Translations under genes and position numbers: made by a program
The notes under the pieces: model-generated
The model's input: only the letters and a program-made list of their open reading frames with translations
Told to the model about the DNA's origin: nothing
Database searches by the model: none
Shown here: positions 42,495 to 53,109 of the stretch, in pieces
How positions within the stretch are numbered: position 1 is the first letter of the stretch
Layout of the letters: every line of letters starts with the position of its first letter
DNA from: Pseudoips prasinana
Taxonomy: Eukaryota; Arthropoda; Insecta; Lepidoptera; Nolidae
Assembly: GCA_951640165.1 (NCBI GenBank)
Contig: OX621245.1
Span: 25,474,330-25,538,329 of the forward strand
Length of the DNA stretch: 64,000 nt
Direction: 5' to 3'

Positions 42495-43440
42495 TATTCT
42501 TATTAAACTCTTTATTGTACACCAAAAAAAATATCAATACAAGAACAATACACATTAGAGAGAGCAGTACAAATGGTGGTCTTATCACTAAAATGTGATC
42601 TCTTCCAGACAACCTACTTAGGAAATAGGAGAAAGGATACAGTTACGGGTAGTTGCCGGTGTACAGAGAGTTTTAATAAAGGTACTCTTGGGTACATACT
42701 ACATACAAAACTACAATTAATATAAAAAAGATATTCTAATATGCATTCTACTACGTACATTAAAATAATTATAAATAATATACTAGATATATACTAATAC
42801 CATAAACTACATAATAATGTCCTCCTAGCCGAATTTCGGCCACGGCGGCCAGTCTCAACAGAGATTAGCCATCTGCGCGGGACATATTATAGTGCTCAAG
42901 TGTGTGCGCAAACACAGGAGCACTTTCTATTCCATCCACTTTCATGATCCGATGGGACGCCTATGCGACACGACCGGAAAGCGGTCAGGTACAGGACCGA
43001 CGGCTTTACGTGCTCTCCGAGGCACGGGGGTATAATACCGCCAACTCCCAGACTTCGGGCTGATGTTGAGAATTTTTTTCTTTTTACAGAAAAGTCCCAA
43101 AATCACTTTTTGGCCCGACCCGGGATTTGAACCCAGGACCTCGTTCTCTGCGGGTGACCACGCTACCGCTAGACCAACGAGGCAGTCATAATAAACTACA
43201 TATAATCGTATACATACATTTGTATATTACATACTGTAATAGAAGTCATCTATTACATTGAAGATATACTACTGATGAACTGATAGTGATAAATAATGAA
43301 CCTTTAAAAGTTTTTTTTAAATTCACGCAATGATTTTGCTTGCCGTATGGTAATTGGAAGCTCATTCCAGAGACGGACACTTTGAACAGAGAAAGATTTG
43401 TCGAGGAAACTGGTGGAATGAGCTGGCATTATATTATATG
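42495..43440 (-). repeat. LINE-type 3' UTR repeat split by SINE A
   Basis: The left part (to 42813) begins AAACTCTTTATTGTACACC and contains GATCTCTTCCAGACAACCTA. The right part (43191-43440) contains TTGGAAGCTCATTCCAGAGA and TTTGAACAGAGAAAGATTTG. Both are common in lepidopteran DNA; I read them as a non-coding LINE 3' region on the minus strand. No coding part is present. Confidence 0.5.
42814..43190 (-). repeat. SINE family A with perfect 12-bp target duplication
   Basis: ATAAACTACATA lies at 42802-42813 and again at 43191-43202, giving exact element borders. The copy is full length: tail side AATGTCCTCCTAGCC, head side CCGCTAGACCAACGAGGCAG. Best reference copy for family A; its 377 bp define the unit. 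Confidence 0.93.
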
Positions 43441-43495
43441 ATATAATTATTAAAAACGTTACGTCACAAAGCCCAAATTATTAGTACGGTTTGAC

Positions 43496-44037
43496 GCGGC
43501 CGGTTGGCGTGGTTGGTAAATGCTTGCCTTCGTCGTCGTAGATTCGATTCCCACCCAGGACAGAAATGTGTGTGCATGAACATGTCTGTTTGTAAATCTA
43601 TACATATAATAAAATCGTAGAAAAGTCAAAACTGTACATTAAATATTTTTTTAAAAGGATACTTAGGCCGTGATCTACAATCGATATCGAATCCAAAAAT
43701 ATGGTTTTTAGAATTTTTGTCTGTGTGTCTGTTTGTCTGTATGTATGTCCGGGCTAAACTCAAAAAGTACTGCTTGGATTTACTTAAAATTTTGCAAACA
43801 TATTACTAAGAGGTCGGGTCAACATATAGGCTACATATTATCACGCTATCACCTACGGGGGAGGAGCTGTGATAATTTATAAAGTTTAACGCGGGTAAAA
43901 CCGCGGGGCACAGCTAGTATCTATATAAGTATGTATTTAAATAAGAATTCTATTAAACTCGTATTACATATACTACTTGTATATGTAATACGAGTATATC
44001 AGTTTGGGATCATAGTTAATATTGTCCCGGGATATTA
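43496..44037 (+). repeat. SINE family B split by a Helitron
   Basis: The left part (43496-43596) has GGCGTGGTTGGTAAATGCTT and GATTCGATTCCCACCCAGG. The right part (43918-44037) has TATCTATATAAGTATGTATT and ends TTGTCCCGGGATATTATG. The right part carries a small inverted repeat (ACTCGTATTACATATA, 43957-43972, mirrored 43980-43995). Confidence 0.85.
43597..43917 (+). mobile_element. Helitron family F1 inside SINE B
   Basis: TCTATACATATAATAAAATC at the start, CCGCGGGGCACAGCTAG at the end. Flanked by A (43596) and T (43918), with no duplication of host bases: exactly the Helitron insertion rule. The best F1 reference copy. Confidence 0.92.
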
Positions 44038-44039
44038 TG

Positions 44040-44445
44040 TACCTAATGCATTATTCTACAAAATACAATTTAGTTACTGTCTTATAGTACCATGAAATTA
44101 CAATGGGGATCTTTAATTACATGTACGTAAGTTGAAGTGCATTCTCCCAGGTGTGTGAAGTGTACAAGCGAACAACATTACAGTGTACACACAAAATTAA
44201 ATGAAACAGTGGAAAACTACACTTCTCTAATTAGTAAACCTCATAATTCCTTGGATTTTGTACGAAATTAGTTCGTTTTAACAGGTTTGCCTGGAAACAA
44301 ACTTGACTCTTAGAACAGGCTAATTTCGTTGCTCGACTAATAACAATATAAAACGAAATTAAACAACAACGTTGGTTGTTTTGTGCTAAAATTATACAGT
44401 TTCAGGCCATAAGTGGTTATTAGTAGCCGTATATAAACTTTTCTT
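44040..44445. other. AT-rich non-coding sequence
   Basis: Nothing recognised. Confidence 0.4.
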
Positions 44446-44449
44446 AAAA

Positions 44450-44545
44450 GCTGGCAATGCACATGTGCCCTCTCTGTTGTTTCGAATGTCTGTTGTCGGC
44501 GATGATCACTTACCAGTAAGTTACCCACTTGCACGTTTGCCTTGA
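44450..44545 (+). repeat. Dispersed repeat family J, partial
   Basis: TCGGCGATGATCACTTACCA then CACTTGCACGTTTGCCTTGA, A-rich end. Confidence 0.6.
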
Positions 44546-44602
44546 TATTCTATAAACAAAAAATGTATCAAACGTTTGTTTGTCGAATAATAATAATAAT
44601 AT

Positions 44603-44850
44603 CTAGGGACAATGTCACACAGATCATCCTAGCCCCAAACTAAGCAAAGCTTGTACAATGGGTACCAGGCGACGTGGGTATATACATACTTATATAGATA
44701 GATAAATACTTATATACATAGAAAACATACATGACTCAGAAACAAAAATTCGTGCTCATCACACAAATATTTGCACTTACCGGGATTCGAACCCAGGACC
44801 ACCAGCTTCGTAGGCAGGAGCACTACCAACTAAGCTACGGTGACCGTCAG
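44603..44850 (-). repeat. SINE family D, full length
   Basis: AATATCTAGGGACAATGTCA to CTAAGCTACGGTGACCGTCA. An internal duplication of TATATAGATAGATAAATAC is shared with the 41367 copy. Confidence 0.87.
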
Positions 44851-44890
44851 AGAGAATCTTCGACTACATGCGTTAGCTATATATAGACTA

Positions 44891-45071
44891 CTAGCTGTGC
44901 CTCGCGGTTTTACCCGCGTTAAACTTTATAAATTATACCCTATGTGTTATTCTGACGTATAAGCTATATTATTGTAAAGTTTCATTAAAATCCATTCAGT
45001 AGTTTTAACTTGAAAGAGTAACAAACATCCATCCATACTTACAAACTTTCGCGTTTATAATATTACTAGGA
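44891..45071 (-). mobile_element. Helitron family F2
   Basis: Minus strand: starts TCCTAGTAATATTATAAACG, ends GCGAGGCACAGCTAG. Flanked by A and T. The body reads GTAAGTATGGATGGATGTTT and differs from other F2 copies in the middle. Confidence 0.88.
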
Positions 45072-45098
45072 TTATAGGTACTATTAGGCTGCATTAAT

Positions 45099-45168
45099 CC
45101 GAGTGAAGTGAGAAAACCTAAAGGAGTTAAAGTTATAATTTCCTCTAGGTTTTCTCACTTGGCTCGGA
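45099..45168. repeat. Inverted repeat
   Basis: CCGAGTGAAGTGAGAAAACC and the mirrored GGTTTTCTCACTTGGCTCGG around a ~30-nt centre. Confidence 0.75.
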
Positions 45169-45276
45169 CCAATATAAAGTCAATGGGCAAAGACAGTGAC
45201 GATAATCATGTTCATTAAATAAAAAATATATATATCAAAAATATTAAAATATATATATAAAATAAAAAATATAGAT

Positions 45277-45345
45277 AAAATCGTCCACTACTGGACACAG
45301 GCCACCTCCAAAGGGTTCCACAAATTCACCATTTGGAAGTGATTC
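45277..45345 (-). pseudogene. Possible RTE 3' remnant
   Basis: ATCGTCCACTACTGGACACA and CACCATTTGGAAGTGATTC resemble the RTE or family E end in antisense. Weak. Confidence 0.4.
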
Positions 45346-45429
45346 CGTAGACACGTACAAATGAATGTTATGCGATCTCCATTGTTTGTACATCGATTGA
45401 TTCGTTTTTTTTTATTCGGTAGGGAATAC

Positions 45430-45740
45430 TTTCGTAATGATGATGAATTAAATTACTGTCCCACTGCAGGGTAAGGGCCTCTTCTCACAATGATAGGGAA
45501 TAGGCCATAATCTACCGCGGCCGTCTTGTACGGGTTGACGGACTTCGCTTGCCATTAAAAAAAATTATGAAAAACTCTAAGGCATGCAAGTTTCCACATA
45601 ATATTTTCCTTCACACTTTAAGTACAAGATAATTCATTTCTAATACGCACATGAATTCGAAAAATCAAACCTTGAGTTTGAACTCAAGACCACTGAATCC
45701 GCAGTCTAACGGTCTTATCGCTAGGTTATATCGTCTTTTG
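45430..45740 (-). repeat. SINE family M, antisense
   Basis: Tail side ATGATGATGAATTAAATTAC, then CTGTCCCACTGCAGGGTAAG and GGCCTCTTCTCACAATGATA. The head side has a tRNA-like pair (GAGTTTGAACTCAAGACCAC and CTTATCGCTAGGTTATATCG). Single copy here; the order is familiar from lepidopteran SINEs. Confidence 0.65.
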
Positions 45741-45847
45741 TAATGGCGCCATATAAATACCAAATATAAATACCAAAAAGAATATTTGAAGATGGTTCTG
45801 TGTTGTTTAATTATGCTACTAACTAAGGAAAAAATACACTTTGGGAT

Positions 45848-46112
45848 GGGGTTGCCAACTTTTTTTTACTAGAAATAAAGTATATTCAGGTCCATGAAAT
45901 ATTAAACAGTATTTTATTTATTTATTGTTTAAAATAAATATTTTTAGAGCTTCTCGCACAACTTACTAATTTACAATCTTTGTGGCTGCGCTTCATTGAG
46001 CAGTGAACGCTCTCTGACTAAATAAATGTAACTTTATTTTTGGTCAACAGTAAAAAGTATAATTTAGAGAAAAACAGTATAATACTGTTCAAAACAGTAT
46101 AGTTGGCGACCC
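45848..46112. mobile_element. Candidate MITE
   Basis: Near-perfect 12-bp terminal inverted repeats GGGTTGCCAACT (45849) and AGTTGGCGACCC (46101-46112) bound ~265 bp of AT-rich non-coding DNA. The target duplication is not clear (TTTGGG words on both sides). Confidence 0.5.
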
Positions 46113-46360
46113 TATTTTGGGCCTAAATTCTGCGTTTTCAACCTCATTAATATTAAGTAATGGAATCAGGCGTTACTTTGCGGAAATCCATAACAATCAA
46201 AATACAAAATCAATATTTAGTGTTAATTCCGCTAATTGTCAGTTTAATCATGCTGGGATGCAATTTGCACCGCCCTCCCGCCCGCAAAAATGTGCACATT
46301 GTATGCAAGAAGGACAATATAAAAAGCAAATTACATGCGCCAGTACGATACCCAACACGT

Positions 46361-46390
46361 GTTTCGGTCCTCCACGGACCATTCTCAAGG
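46361..46390 (-). ncRNA. Hammerhead-ribozyme-like motif, degenerate (left arm)
   Basis: Identical in sequence to the right-arm motif over stem II, GAAAC and the altered core, so the changes predate the inverted duplication. Confidence 0.5.
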
Positions 46391-46479
46391 GCTGCTAACT
46401 CGTCGAGTACTCGAAGGAGACTAAAAGTCAACGAGGCGAGCGCTCTTTTATATACTACCAACCGCATGGACAATTATTT

Positions 46480-47136
46480 CTAACTACCCCCAAATATTCG
46501 TAGTAAAGGAGATGAAACTAAATTTGTTTGGTCATTGAACAATGCAAAACTATTACTGCTATGTTTTAATATTTCTAATTGTTCCAACACACATAACCGG
46601 AAACTTTTATCACAACTATGTAAAATATTATACGTATTATTGTCGTCCAAGGAATGGCCAGTTTCAATTAAATGTTTGGCGTAATGAGATTTATCAGGAT
46701 GGCCATTCCTATAAGCAGCTACATGCTCTTTATACCGTATTTCAAAATTTCGGCCTGTCTGACCTATATATACCGCGTCACAATCATCGCAGACCAACCT
46801 ATACACGCCGGATTTCTTGCAATTTTCCAATAAAATCCAATAAAAATTATCTTTTCCATTACAAAGACGTCGTATAGTTTGGTCCGTCCGAAATGCAACG
46901 TGAATATTATTTTTACGGAGTAAATTGGCAATTCTATCTGAAATTGGGCCCATATAGGTCAGACTACCAACATATTTGTTAATACGGTCAGGGGGGCATG
47001 CATACAGTAAAGAGCGAACCCTACATCTCTGATTATTTTTAATCAAATTATCAATAATAGATTTTGGATAACCGTTTGATAACGCGATTTCATAAAGAAT
47101 ATTAAGTTCTTTTATGTAATTCTCATTAGATAAGGG
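46480..47136 (-). pseudogene. Penelope-like C-terminal region with GIY-YIG endonuclease (left arm)
   Basis: The frame is open from the centre of the inverted repeat to the stop at 46480, about 218 codons. It covers the linker after the reverse transcriptase (ILYEIALSNGYPKSIIDNLI, YVGSLTYMGPISDRIANLL), then the Cys motif CDDC and the GIY-YIG block VYRLVCDDCDAVYIGQTGRN. HLIETGHSLDDNN and VLEQLEILKH follow, and it ends IFGGS. The catalytic Tyr, Arg (GQTGR) and the later Glu (LEQLEI) are in place. The RT core is missing, so the copy is not autonomous, but this domain is uninterrupted. Confidence 0.9.
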
Positions 47137-47230
47137 TTAATGTCGGTCCCCTTGTCTAGTGAGAATTACATAAAAGAACTTAATATTCTTACAACAAACT
47201 ATACGACGTCTTTGTAATGGAAAAGATAAT

Positions 47231-47581
47231 TTGGAAAATTGCAAGAAATCCGGCGTGTATAGGTTGGTCTGCGATGATTGTGACGCGGTATATATAGGTC
47301 AGACAGGCCGAAATTTTGAAATACGGTATAAAGAGCATGTAGCTGCTTATAGGAATGGCCATCCTGATAAATCTCATTACGCCAAACATTTAATTGAAAC
47401 TGACCATTCCTTGGGCGACAATAATACGTATAATATTTTACATAGTTGTGATAAAAGTTTCCGGTTATGTGTGTTGGAACAATTAGAAATATTAAAACAT
47501 AGCAGTAATAGTTTTGCATTGTTGAATGACCAAACAAATTTAGTTTCATCTCCTTTACTACGAATATTTGGGGGTAGTTAG
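47231..47581 (+). pseudogene. GIY-YIG endonuclease (right arm)
   Basis: 116 codons from ENCKKSGVYRLVCDDCDAVY to IFGGS, nearly identical to the left-arm protein (G to D and D to G in IETDHSLGDNN; F to L near ALLND). Upstream, the frame is cut by the central deletion. Confidence 0.9.
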
Positions 47582-47670
47582 AAATAATTGTCCATGCGGT
47601 TGGTAGTATATAAAAGAGCGCTCGCCTCGTTGACTTTTAGTCTCCTTCGAGCACTCGACAAGTTAGCAGC

Positions 47671-47700
47671 CCTTGAGAATGGTCCGTGGAGGACCGAAAC
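47671..47700 (+). ncRNA. Hammerhead-ribozyme-like motif, degenerate (right arm)
   Basis: A 5-bp stem GGTCC-GTGGA-GGACC followed directly by GAAAC matches stem II and the GAAA strand of the minimal hammerhead reported in Penelope-like terminal repeats. The preceding core reads TTGAGAA instead of CTGANGA (two changes), so catalysis is doubtful. The same motif is in the left arm at 46361-46390. Confidence 0.5.
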
Positions 47701-47864
47701 ACGTGTTGGGTATCGTACTGGCGCATGTAATTTGCTTTTTATATTGTCCTTCTTGCATGTGCACATTTTTGCGGGCGGGAGGGCGGTGCAAATTACATCC
47801 CAGCATGATTAAACTGACAATTAGCGGAATTAACATTAAATATTGATTTTGTATTTTGCTCATT

Positions 47865-49030
47865 AATATTCTTTTAATTTCTTTGGTCTTCACACCCTAC
47901 TGTCTTGGGAAATTCACGAAAGTACCAAAAAAGATTTTCCACTAATCACATGAATTCATGTCATAACCTTATCAAGTAACGAAACGAAGGCCATTTCCTC
48001 AATAATATTGTTTTATCACGTAGTCCATCCATCAACTCAGTTCCGTGCCTTGTTTATTGCGAGTTTATCAGAAGAAAATTTATTATTGGAAAATTCTTAT
48101 CGGTTCCTTTAATATTGTTCGTATCTAATACGAGATTCTGCAGAAAGGGGGAAATGGAACAGAATTTTAATAAAATTGATCAAGTATTCAAACTAGGATG
48201 TTATATTATTTGATTTTCATTAACGGAGTTATATAAAAGGATGTGGAGATGAAAACCTAACAAATTTTATGAAAAAATATCTATTATATTTGTCAATTTT
48301 ACACACAGTTATTTCGTGTTTTATCTGAAGATTTATAAATAAAAGCAACAGAAAGCGATAAAGGCTCTGTGCAAGTTATAAAAAAACTAAATAATTAATG
48401 ATTAATTACTGGTAGTTACAAATATACAAATTAACTACCAACCTTTTGTAATTATTCAGGGAACTCGATGTCCATTCAGGGTAACAGTATTGGGAGCCGA
48501 TAAATAAAAGCTTAGGAAATTCAGGAGAAGATGATAATTTTATAAATAGTACAATGAAAAGACAGAGAAAATATCGAAGTGTAGGTATTGATAAGCTCTA
48601 AACAAAAGACGAGAGAATTCTGCTGGAACAATCGCCCTTCTGAGTCACAGACTAAATAAGTTGTTTATATGCAACATAGGAAAGTGTCTGTGTTACCAAG
48701 CGCTAACCAGGATGCAATATTGGCAATGCTGATACAAATAAAATACACAACGTCTAGTATCAGTTGCTCTTGGCTAAAATAAGGCATCGTGGATGGAGTG
48801 TTCTTTTTAGCAAAGCAATATATCACAGACTTCGTTTTGCAAAAAAATGTTACTTGAGTAGATAGAGTAGACAATGTACTGTCCGAAATGCTTTTCTAAT
48901 ACTAGATATCCATGACAGAGCAACTTTCTATTCATTCTTAATGTAATGTGGGAATTCTAAAATGCCATCACATTGAAAATGAAAAAAAATTTCTCAACTT
49001 AATTAAAAAACGTAACATAACGTAATTTAT
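47865..49030. other. AT-rich non-coding sequence
   Basis: No repeat, splice-bounded exon or RNA gene recognised in 1.2 kb. Confidence 0.4.
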
Positions 49031-49033
49031 TTG

Positions 49034-49401
49034 ACTGCCTCGTTGGTCTAGCGGTAGCGTGTTCAACCGTAGATAACGAGGTCCTGGGTTCAAATCCTGG
49101 GTCGGGCCGAAAGTGATTTTGGGATTTTTCTGTAAAACGAAATAATCTTAATATCAGCCCGAAGTCTGGGAGTTGGCGGTATTATACCCCCGTGCCTCGG
49201 AGAGCACGTAAAGCCGTCGGTCCTGTACCTGACCGCTTTCCGGTCGTGTCGCTAGTCGTCCCATCGGATCATGAGAGTGATGGAATAGAAAGTGCTCCTG
49301 TGTTTGCGCACACACTTGAGAACTATAATATGTCCCGCGCAGATGGCTAGTCTCCTTTAAGACTGGCCGCCGTGGCCGGATCTCGGCTAGGAGGACATTA
49401 T
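49034..49401 (+). repeat. SINE family A, sense, full length
   Basis: Head CTGCCTCGTTGGTCTAGCGG with GGGTTCAAATCCTGGGTCGG, body GAGAGCACGTAAAGCCGTCG, end CTCGGCTAGGAGGACATTAT then (TTA)n. Both Pol III boxes are intact. Confidence 0.9.
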
Positions 49402-49624
49402 TTATTATTATTATTTCAAGAATTTACATAAATTCAAATACACACTGGTAATAGTCTAATCAATTTTACATTATATAATAATGACTACTAAATGAATTAA
49501 TTTGCTGTGTGGTGACGTAGACGACTATGATCACTAACACTGTGTCAAACTTGAAGATGATCGGTTGACCGGTTCAAGCGAAGTACGATCAGGAACGAAC
49601 TAAATGAGTCGGAAACTGTGCCCA

Positions 49625-49733
49625 CCACGTTTTTTAAACGCACCGTCGCGCGTCTTCGCTTTTATCCTACAGAGCAGTTTCTTGTTGTTTGTATAGCTAC
49701 AAACGCGCGTTGACGGTGCGTTTATAAAACGTG
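49625..49733. mobile_element. Short fold-back, MITE-like
   Basis: Imperfect arms CCACGTTTTTTAAACGCACC (49625) and GGTGCGTTTATAAAACGTGG (to 49733), continuing inward to CGCGCG, around ~50 nt. No clear target duplication. Confidence 0.55.
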
Positions 49734-49739
49734 GAAACG

Positions 49740-51040
49740 GCTCGTAGAAGAGCTTCGTTACCCAGCTCTATATTCGAAGTATATCTCCCTAAGTCATGAT
49801 TTGTTTTAGATATTTATAAAATATATCATGCTGTAAAGGATTGACTACCTGAAGAATAAATGAGTTAGTCATTAGTTTCATTTCCTAGACTACAATGGGC
49901 ATATTAAGGTAAAATAAGGTACTTAACAACCGACAAGAATAACAATAGAATTTATGATTCCCTGAACTTGAGAAGACAAATAGGTCGTCTCCCGCCATTT
50001 CGGTCGTCGTCCACTTTTTAGGATCGTTCAATCATATTCCCTATTGTCAAGAGTCCCTTTCATATAAAAACATTTCAAACTACAATACTAAGAAAAATCT
50101 TGGGCAAACATTTGCACAAAACAAATCCATTTTTATTCAGAGTATTCAGAGACCCTTTTTACAGTTCCGCAGTGGAAAATAAATTGGAACGTTTACGAAG
50201 CTTCGCTGTCAGTGGCTATTAGGGTGTCTAGTTGTTTTCTGGCAATTGAGCTTTATAAAGAATTGTGTCGTGAATGAAAATTTATATATGCAGGGTGTTT
50301 ACTCAGAATTGCCCAAAAGGCGTTCATAAACTACGGATAAAGATAATCCATAAAAGAAAAAAAATATTTAAAAATAAAATCTTCTTCACATAACTATTAC
50401 ATAAACAAACAGTAAATGTATGAAAACAGTTTATTTGTTCATTCGGGTTTCTTTATTTCAGAAATAATCAAAATAATTAATGTCATATTTCTCAAATCTT
50501 AACATTTTTCCATTATAATACTGTAATTCGATACCTATATTGTTTTCCATTTACCGCGATATACTAAAACCTTGCACATTAATCAACCACTGTAAAAGTT
50601 TAAAAAAATCACGGTCAAATCCTTTCAGTACTTTTCAAGATAAACACTATAAAAAACGCATCAGGCGACTTTACTCTATACAACACACACCATCACAAAT
50701 TATTCAATAAACAGTAATTATAAAAGAAGGATCGGACAACTTTTTAGAAACTGATTAAAACTAATCGTAATAGATACGTACAATACAAATAAAGTTCATC
50801 ATCATCATATCATGATTATTTTATTATTTATTTTTACAATTACATTTAACATTATCATCATGTTAACAACTCAAAGCTACCGTAAACGGCTTAAACGGAA
50901 AGATATACTAGCCATATAAATAAATATGGCCTAATAAGGAGGAGATGCCTCACTGGAGGACACACTCTTAACTGCCACAGCGTACATCACACATGCTTAT
51001 AGCGAATGCTGATTGCAGATACAATAAGAAAAAAAAAACA
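49740..51040. other. AT-rich non-coding sequence
   Basis: Nothing recognised. No exon with consensus splice sites was found by eye. Confidence 0.4.
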
Positions 51041-51042
51041 TC

Positions 51043-51118
51043 ATATCAGTCGAAAGACGTGCACTGCTGGACAAAGACCTCCACAATTGCCGGTGCTACA
51101 CTACACGCATCCAGCGAA
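51043..51118 (-). pseudogene. RTE 3'-terminal fragment
   Basis: CATCATATCAGTCGAAAGAC, GTGCACTGCTGGACAAAGAC and CTCCACAATTGCCGG match the RTE end. ~75 bp only, 180 bp before a family E copy. Confidence 0.8.
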
Positions 51119-51297
51119 TGTTTTGGGTAGTTATAGCGTGAAATTGGAATGAATTTACACAGCCAGTTAGTTGGCTAGGACATTTATAACATAGATGCAC
51201 GGGGCCAATCTACCCTAGCGGGAATAGGTGAGAAAGCACGGCCAATCACTTTATGTACTCGGGTACGGGCACATTAGGCGATGTGGCACGGGTATGT

Positions 51298-51559
51298 CAT
51301 CATCATCATGTCAGCCGAATGACGTCCCCTGCTGGACAGAGGACTCTCCAAAAGAATTTCACAATGGACTTACATATGTCTATCATTTGGAGGGATATGC
51401 CATAATCGGTACGCTTGGCAGACGGGTTGGCGATCGCAGTATGATACTCATAGTGCACAGAGGGACGGTGCTGCCCGTTCTCTGATAGATATTACCGACT
51501 TTTACGCCCACCACGGGATGAGCTGGGGTGGAGATATTCTACGCCGTCAGACACACAGC
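51298..51559 (-). mobile_element. RTE derivative (family E), complete
   Basis: The tail TCATCATCATCATGTCAGCC, the 3' junction TTTCACAATGGACTTACAT, the 5' region GCTTGGCAGACGGGTTGGCG and the end CGCCGTCAGACACACAGC are all present in 262 bp. Best copy for seeing that only the two RTE ends are retained. Confidence 0.85.
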
Positions 51560-51564
51560 AAAAA

Positions 51565-52575
51565 GCTATTGATTTACACATATTCATATTCATTTATTTT
51601 TCATAAACATGGATTAGGTTTACAGTTGTACAGTAATTGTGATGTACGCCATGTTTTACCTATGGCGTATGAAATTTAGCAATTTTACATAATTATTAAT
51701 TAAAAATATCACTAAATAATAACATTATATACTAAATAATAATATAACATTTCTAAATAATAATTTAACATCAAAATAAGGATATTAAAACAATATGTCA
51801 ACATTATCCGAATACAGCAATGCTACCTGCCAATAATTTTACACTTGAAATTACAATTGAAATTAAAATAAAAAAATGTCAGTAAAATTAAATTGCAAAA
51901 AAAATATATATTCATAGGATTCCAACCTGTTAGTTTTAATATAATTTATCATTTAAAAATTCATTTATTTCATAGTATTTCGTTCGATTAGCATGCGGCT
52001 AATCGACCGTACCGGGTATCGGTGTAGGCAGGGTCCTCCGAGCTTTATTGATTTTTTATAATCTCATTGAAGTTTTTTATCCCGACCTATGCTTTGACTC
52101 AAAAACTCATTATCTGTGGTTCATTAAGATCTGATAGTATTAATGACTTACAAGTTAGGAAATTTATTTTCGTATTGCCATCGAACTTACTCGACAAATA
52201 AGTCCGTAAGACATACGTATTTTTCATCTCTTTGGGGATACATAATTTACTGTGAATTTACCATTAATCAGAAGTTCTGTTGCCTTTTTGAATAAATAAG
52301 TATCAATACTTTCCGTATACATAACTAGTCCCTCGATAAACATAGAATCTGTACTGAAACTTAAATTTAACCTACCTCAAAAATAGGTAAATTTTGGGGA
52401 ACATTCAATGGAAATACGCCAGATTTCTTACAGAATGTTTGGAGAATGAGTTGTGCATCTTTTTTAGACACTTTCAATTGTTATTTGTCAATTTCTATGA
52501 TATATCTCTGAAATTAAGTAAACATACTTAGTTTATTTCATAAAATTGGAAGAATACATTCCTTAATAATAACAT
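51565..52575. other. AT-rich non-coding sequence
   Basis: Short AACATNNTATACTAAATAAT repeats around 51715-51790. No gene or known element. Confidence 0.4.
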
Positions 52576-52581
52576 TAATAA

Positions 52582-52904
52582 CTAGCTGTGCCCCGCGGTT
52601 TTACCCGCGTTAAATTTTATAAATTATCACAACTCCTCACCCGTAGGTGATAGTATGTGATAATATGTAGCCTATATGTAGACCCGACCTATTAGTATTA
52701 TTCATTCAATATTTGAATTAAATCCATGCAGTACTTTTTGAGTTTAGCCCGGACATACATACAGACAAACAGACATACAGACAAATATTCTAAAAACTAT
52801 AGTTTTGGCTTCGATATCGATTGTAAATCACGCCCCAAGTAGCCTTTTAAAAAAATATTCAATGTACAGTTTTGACTTTCCTACGATTTTATTATATGTA
52901 TAGA
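52582..52904 (-). mobile_element. Helitron family F1
   Basis: Minus strand: TCTATACATATAATAAAATC start, CCGCGGGGCACAGCTAG end, A and T flanks. A short TAGTATGTGATAA insertion in the body. Confidence 0.88.
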
Positions 52905-52964
52905 TAACTATAATGTTGTATATCTGCGTGTAAGTAAGGTCGCCAGAGCTCATCGAGGTGGGGC

Positions 52965-53105
52965 GAAGGGTCAGCAACACTCGTTTGCCGGCTCTTTTAA
53001 AGGCCGGCCACACAACCGGGACTCCTCTGGTGTTGCGAGTGTACATGGGCGGCGGTGATCCCTTACAATCAGTTGACTCGCTTGCTCGTTTGAAAAAATG
53101 GTAAA
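52965..53105 (+). repeat. Dispersed repeat family J
   Basis: GAAGGGTCAGCAACACTCGT, GGCCGGCCACACAACCGGGA and GGGCGGCGGTGATCCCTTAC, then CTCGTTTGAAAAAATGG. The longest J copy. Confidence 0.65.
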
Positions 53106-53109
53106 TATT

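Larger units (their letters stand above)
46198..47859. mobile_element. Head-to-head Penelope-like element pair (1.7-kb inverted repeat)
   Basis: The left arm (46198-47136, minus) and right arm (47148-47859, plus) are near-identical complements around the 11-nt loop TTAATGTCGGT (47137-47147). Each arm holds the C-terminal GIY-YIG endonuclease end of a Penelope-like ORF and ~300 bp of 3' sequence. The right arm lacks ~210 bp near the centre and a further 15 bp (TTTATTGGATTTTAT) present in the left arm. Penelope-like elements prime reverse transcription with a GIY-YIG nuclease and are often found as truncated or inverted copies. Confidence 0.92.

Noticed and set aside
46117..46877. Plus-strand frames over the Penelope left arm
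   Set aside because: Complement of the GIY-YIG coding strand; the same shadow frames appear inverted over the right arm.
49034..49110. Genuine tRNA gene
   Set aside because: Pol III boxes are good, but the segment is the head of a multi-copy SINE and no clean acceptor stem or anticodon arm can be drawn.
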